This document shows positions 62,157 through 64,000 of a DNA stretch of 64,000 nucleotides, in pieces. Source of the DNA: Algoriphagus hitonicola (GTDB lineage: Bacteria > Bacteroidota > Bacteroidia > Cytophagales > Cyclobacteriaceae); assembly GCF_900113375.1 (NCBI RefSeq), contig NZ_FOPC01000004.1, positions 277,847-341,846 on the forward strand, written 5' to 3'. Below the pieces are notes generated by a model that searched no databases, was not told the origin of the DNA, and saw only the letters and a program-made list of their open reading frames with translations. A program made the translations under genes and the position numbers. Every line of letters begins with the position of its first letter. Within the stretch, counting starts at the first letter, position 1.

Positions 62157-62963
62157 ATGAGATTAATGGATAAAGTTTTACTGAAGGATCTTCGGAAACA
62201 GGACAAATACACCAAATTTTTTAGCGATTGGGCCAAGCAGGAGTTTAAAGCCCACCCTGACGAGAAGAAATTGGTCGAAAATCTCGAAACGCTGAGCCAA
62301 AATATCGGGATGAGAGAAGGCTTGATCATATGTTGTTTTGATTACCGAAATTTGGGTTTGGCTTTTTTTACCGGAGAAGTGGAGAATCTGACGGGTTATC
62401 CAGAGTCAGTTTTTCGAAAAAAGGGAATGGAGGCTGCCTTCACGATGATTCATGAGGATGATCGAAAGGAACTGTTTAATTTCCAAAAAATCGTATTCGA
62501 AGCCTTTCATCATCTCAGTCTTTCTGAGCGGCATACTTTTGAGTTTTCCTACACGACACGCTGGGTGCATCGCACGACACGGGAAGTCATCTGGGTAATG
62601 GGAAAAGTAAGACCGTATTTTATAGACGAGAAGGGAAATTTTGCGATGGACCTGCATATAATAGTGCAACTGCTGACTCCGCCCAAAGTCAAAGAATATG
62701 ACTGGACTTACTCCTATACCAAGGATGAAGGGGGCCGGGTTTTGGTCAGTAAAAACTCACAGGGAAGTCGTGAGATCAATCTCACCAAAAAGGAAAAACA
62801 AGTGGTCCAATTGATCTTGGATGGTCATGGGTCCAAAGAAATCAGCGAAAGGCTCAATATTTCGATCAATACGGTTTTGACGCATCGAAAGAATATTTTG
62901 AGGAAACTGGGAGCAAAGAGTACCGCAGAAATGGTTAAGATTATTGCCTCGTATGATTTCTAA
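62157..62963 (+). CDS. LuxR-type regulator with PAS-like N-terminal domain
   Basis: 268 residues. The C-terminal LuxR/GerE helix-turn-helix (about 205-262) reads NLTKKEKQVVQLILDGH, then SKEISERLNISINTVLTH, then RKNILRKLGAKSTAEMVK. The N-terminal half (about 55-180) looks PAS-like, with 'ENLTGYPESVFRKKGMEA' and 'IHEDDRKEL', as in the Bacteroidota PAS-LuxR group. No receiver domain or kinase is attached, so it may sense a ligand directly. Target genes are not clear. It lies 141 bp after mutS; that gap (62016-62156) contains a GC-rich stretch but no clear function. Confidence 0.88.
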   Translation: MRLMDKVLLKDLRKQDKYTKFFSDWAKQEFKAHPDEKKLVENLETLSQNIGMREGLIICCFDYRNLGLAFFTGEVENLTGYPESVFRKKGMEAAFTMIHEDDRKELFNFQKIVFEAFHHLSLSERHTFEFSYTTRWVHRTTREVIWVMGKVRPYFIDEKGNFAMDLHIIVQLLTPPKVKEYDWTYSYTKDEGGRVLVSKNSQGSREINLTKKEKQVVQLILDGHGSKEISERLNISINTVLTHRKNILRKLGAKSTAEMVKIIASYDF

Positions 62964-63030
62964 AGGCGCTTGAAAATCAGGGAACTGGAGAAATCAGGAG
63001 ATTTTTTATAAAATTTTCCTTAGATAAACA

Positions 63031-63060
63031 TTGTAAAAATCAAAGAGGAACTTACCTTTG
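63031..63060 (+). promoter_or_regulatory. Promoter of the tRNA-Gly/tRNA-Leu cluster
   Basis: TTG at 63031-63033, a 19-bp gap and TACCTTTG at 63053-63060: a full consensus match. tRNA-Gly begins 42 bp downstream. Confidence 0.65.
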
Positions 63061-63102
63061 CATCCACAAATAACTCAGATGATGATTTGAGTTTTGACAT
63101 AA

Positions 63103-63178
<76 letters not shown>

Positions 63179-63181
63179 ATC

Positions 63182-63207
63182 AAGCCCTTGCAAAAGGGCT
63201 TTGTTGT
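63182..63207 (+). terminator. Hairpin between tRNA-Gly and tRNA-Leu
   Basis: 8-bp inverted repeat AAGCCCTT/AAGGGCTT (63182-63189, 63194-63201) followed by TGTTGTTT. It may be a weak terminator or an RNA-processing hairpin between the two tRNAs. Confidence 0.5.
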
Positions 63208-63237
63208 TTAAGTAGCTCCGGAATATGCCGAAGTGAA

Positions 63238-63321
63238 GCCGGGATGGTGGAATTGGTAGACACGCAAGACTTAAAATCTTGTGTCCTTTTGGACGTGCGG
63301 GTTCAAGTCCCGCTCCTGGTA
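63238..63321 (+). tRNA. tRNA-Leu (anticodon UAA)
   Basis: 84 nt with a long variable arm, class II. Acceptor GCCGGGA/TCCTGGT with two G-U pairs, anticodon stem CAAGA/TCTTG with loop CTTAAAA (anticodon TAA), variable arm TGTCCTTTTGGACG, T-arm GCGGG-TTCAAGT-CCCGC. CCA is not encoded (ACAG follows). Confidence 0.95.
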
Positions 63322-63324
63322 CAG

Positions 63325-63359
63325 AAGCCTCGCAATTTTGCGGGGCTTTTTGTATTTTT
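63325..63359 (+). terminator. Terminator after tRNA-Leu
   Basis: 10-bp stem AAGCCTCGCA/TGCGGGGCTT (63325-63334 and 63339-63348, one G-T pair) with a 4-nt loop, followed by TTTGTATTTTT. The right arm and tail recur 137 bp further on. Confidence 0.8.
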
Positions 63360-63367
63360 GATCCAAT

Positions 63368-63496
63368 AATCTTGTGTCCTTTTGGACGTGCGGGCCTGCC
63401 TGCATGGCGCAGTCAGCAGGTTCAAGTCCTGCTTAGGGTCTCTCCTTAGGAGGTAAATCCAAAACTTAGCAGAAATGCGGGGCTTTTTGTATTTTT
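63368..63496 (+). repeat. Decayed partial duplicate of the tRNA-Leu 3' half and its terminator tail
   Basis: 27 nt identical to tRNA-Leu 63275-63301 recur at 63368-63394 (end of the anticodon arm, the variable arm and the start of the T-arm). There is then an unrelated 21-nt GC-rich insert (63395-63415) and a T-arm-like hairpin GCAGG-TTCAAGT-CCTGC (63416-63432). A further 21 nt identical to the terminator (63339-63359) recur at 63476-63496. There is no acceptor or D-arm, so it is not a functional tRNA gene. Confidence 0.8.
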
Positions 63497-63500
63497 AAGC

Positions 63501-63728
63501 ATGTACACTGTCTATGCAATCAAGAGCAAAATCCGGAAATACATTTATATCGGAATGACAAGTGACCTTGAGGAAAGGTTACACCGGCATAATTCAGGGT
63601 ATGAAAAAACGACCAAGCCTTATCGTTCATTTGAATTAATCTATCGCACTGAAAGAGAAACCAGAGAAGAAGCAAGGCTCGAAGAAAAGCGACTTGGATC
63701 TGCTACATTTGATTGGACAGTAAGTTAA
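63501..63728 (+). CDS. GIY-YIG nuclease-like protein, probably 3'-truncated
   Basis: 75 residues. The GIY-YIG core is visible as 'YTVYAIKS...YIYIGMTSDLEERLHRHNSG' (two stretches: VYAIKS, and YIYIGMTSDLEERLHRHN), with the conserved Arg and later Glu (EARLEEKRL). Members of this single-domain group are usually about 80-95 residues and end with a K-x-x-x-G-R-x-x-hydrophobic tail, which is absent here. The frame changes to DWTVS and stops exactly where the next insertion sequence seems to begin (63714). I infer truncation by the element; a naturally short form is the alternative. Confidence 0.7.
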   Translation: MYTVYAIKSKIRKYIYIGMTSDLEERLHRHNSGYEKTTKPYRSFELIYRTERETREEARLEEKRLGSATFDWTVS

Positions 63729-64000
63729 GCCCCTTAACTTAGAACCAATGAAAGAAGGAACAAGAAGAAGTTTTGACAAGGAATTCAAGAAGATGGTTGT
63801 CCAGCTTCACAAGAGTGGTAAATCATCGAATGAGATTGGCAGAGAATTGGGTATTCCCGGAGACATGGTTCGCCGTTGGAGTAGAGAGTATGAGTCCAGT
63901 GGAGATCAGAGTTTTGCAGGTAATGGCAAGCCGATTCTGAGTGCGGAACAGCGGGAAATAGCCGAATTGAAGAAAGCCTTGAAAGAGGCCCAAATCGAAC
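63714..64000 (+). mobile_element. IS3-family insertion sequence (left part, runs off window)
   Basis: Probable left end TGGACAGTAAG at 63714, beginning with TG as IS3 elements do. It is followed by a 9-bp inverted repeat TAAGTTAAG/CTTAACTTA (63721-63729, 63733-63741) ahead of the transposase gene. The right end, the second reading frame and target duplication lie beyond the window, so the exact boundary is unconfirmed. Confidence 0.6.
63748..64000 (+). CDS. IS3-family transposase OrfA (partial)
   Basis: The first 84 codons are in the window. The helix-turn-helix is typical of IS3/IS150 OrfA: RRSFDKEFKKMVVQLHKSG, then SSNEIGRELGIPGDMVRRW (about 25-43), followed by a Leu/Glu/Lys-rich stretch (EQREIAELKKALKEAQIE) that begins the leucine zipper. 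OrfB with the DDE domain would follow by frameshift, outside the window. Confidence 0.9.
   Translation, partial: MKEGTRRSFDKEFKKMVVQLHKSGKSSNEIGRELGIPGDMVRRWSREYESSGDQSFAGNGKPILSAEQREIAELKKALKEAQIE

Overview
The window looks like chromosomal DNA of a Bacteroidota bacterium, probably of the Cytophagales/Cyclobacteriaceae type (Algoriphagus-like; the genus is inference). The sequence shows a SusC/SusD pair, a type IX secretion (T9SS) C-terminal signal, DUF4270 and DUF4382 lipoproteins, promoters of the Bacteroidota form TTG-N17-23-TAnnTTTG, a PcrB-type glyceryl phosphate synthase and a kynurenine-to-quinolinate operon. Nearly every gene is intact and tightly packed. Only one gap exceeds 300 bases (46468-46893), and it appears to hold the replication origin.

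Layout. 1-3414: a SusD (partial) and SusC nutrient uptake pair on the minus strand. 3671-9371: a heme-c lipoprotein (DUF3365), a large T9SS-secreted YCF48-repeat protein, a GNAT acetyltransferase, release factor 1 and a small Kazal-domain lipoprotein. 9400-15847: glmS, a DUF4270 lipoprotein and a short GT5 glycosyltransferase on the minus strand, and panC-panD plus a UPF0104 membrane protein on the plus strand. 15879-24518: a YugP-type protease, an acyl-CoA dehydrogenase, an AraC regulator, pcrB with two envelope/stress-type membrane proteins, a YkgJ protein, a LOG protein, a lytic transglycosylase and guaB. 24555-28383: the kynurenine operon (haaO, kynU, kmo, nitroreductase). 28493-37814: dipeptidase, a TPK-like protein, msrC, ribD, two DUF4382 lipoproteins, dgt and an AsmA protein. 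38047-44455: a complete beta-oxidation operon headed by a MarR regulator, with a four-helix-bundle gene inside it. 44716-46467: an acyl-CoA synthetase.

The most notable structure is at 46.5-51.5 kb. A non-coding stretch carries an AT-rich block and a cluster of DnaA boxes (three exact, six with one mismatch). Strand composition appears to switch there. mnmG (gidA) lies nearby, and two parS-like sites, one a perfect 16-bp palindrome, lie directly upstream of mnmG. I read this as the chromosome origin and centromere region. It is a recognisable structure, not a new system.

46894-53780 on the minus strand carries an Ig-like lipoprotein, a methyltransferase, mnmG, ybeY, an anti-sigma kinase, xth, a hypothetical protein and an AhpD-like protein. 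53859-58791 on the plus strand is a compact run of comF, a YfiT-like DinB protein, an SDR, an aromatic amino acid decarboxylase, a hypothetical protein, a thioesterase and a small secreted protein. Then come a TrmH-type methyltransferase, mutS and a PAS-LuxR regulator. The right end holds tRNA-Gly(GCC) and tRNA-Leu(UAA), a decayed partial copy of the tRNA-Leu 3' half with its terminator, a GIY-YIG gene probably cut by an insertion, and the start of an IS3-family element that runs off the window.
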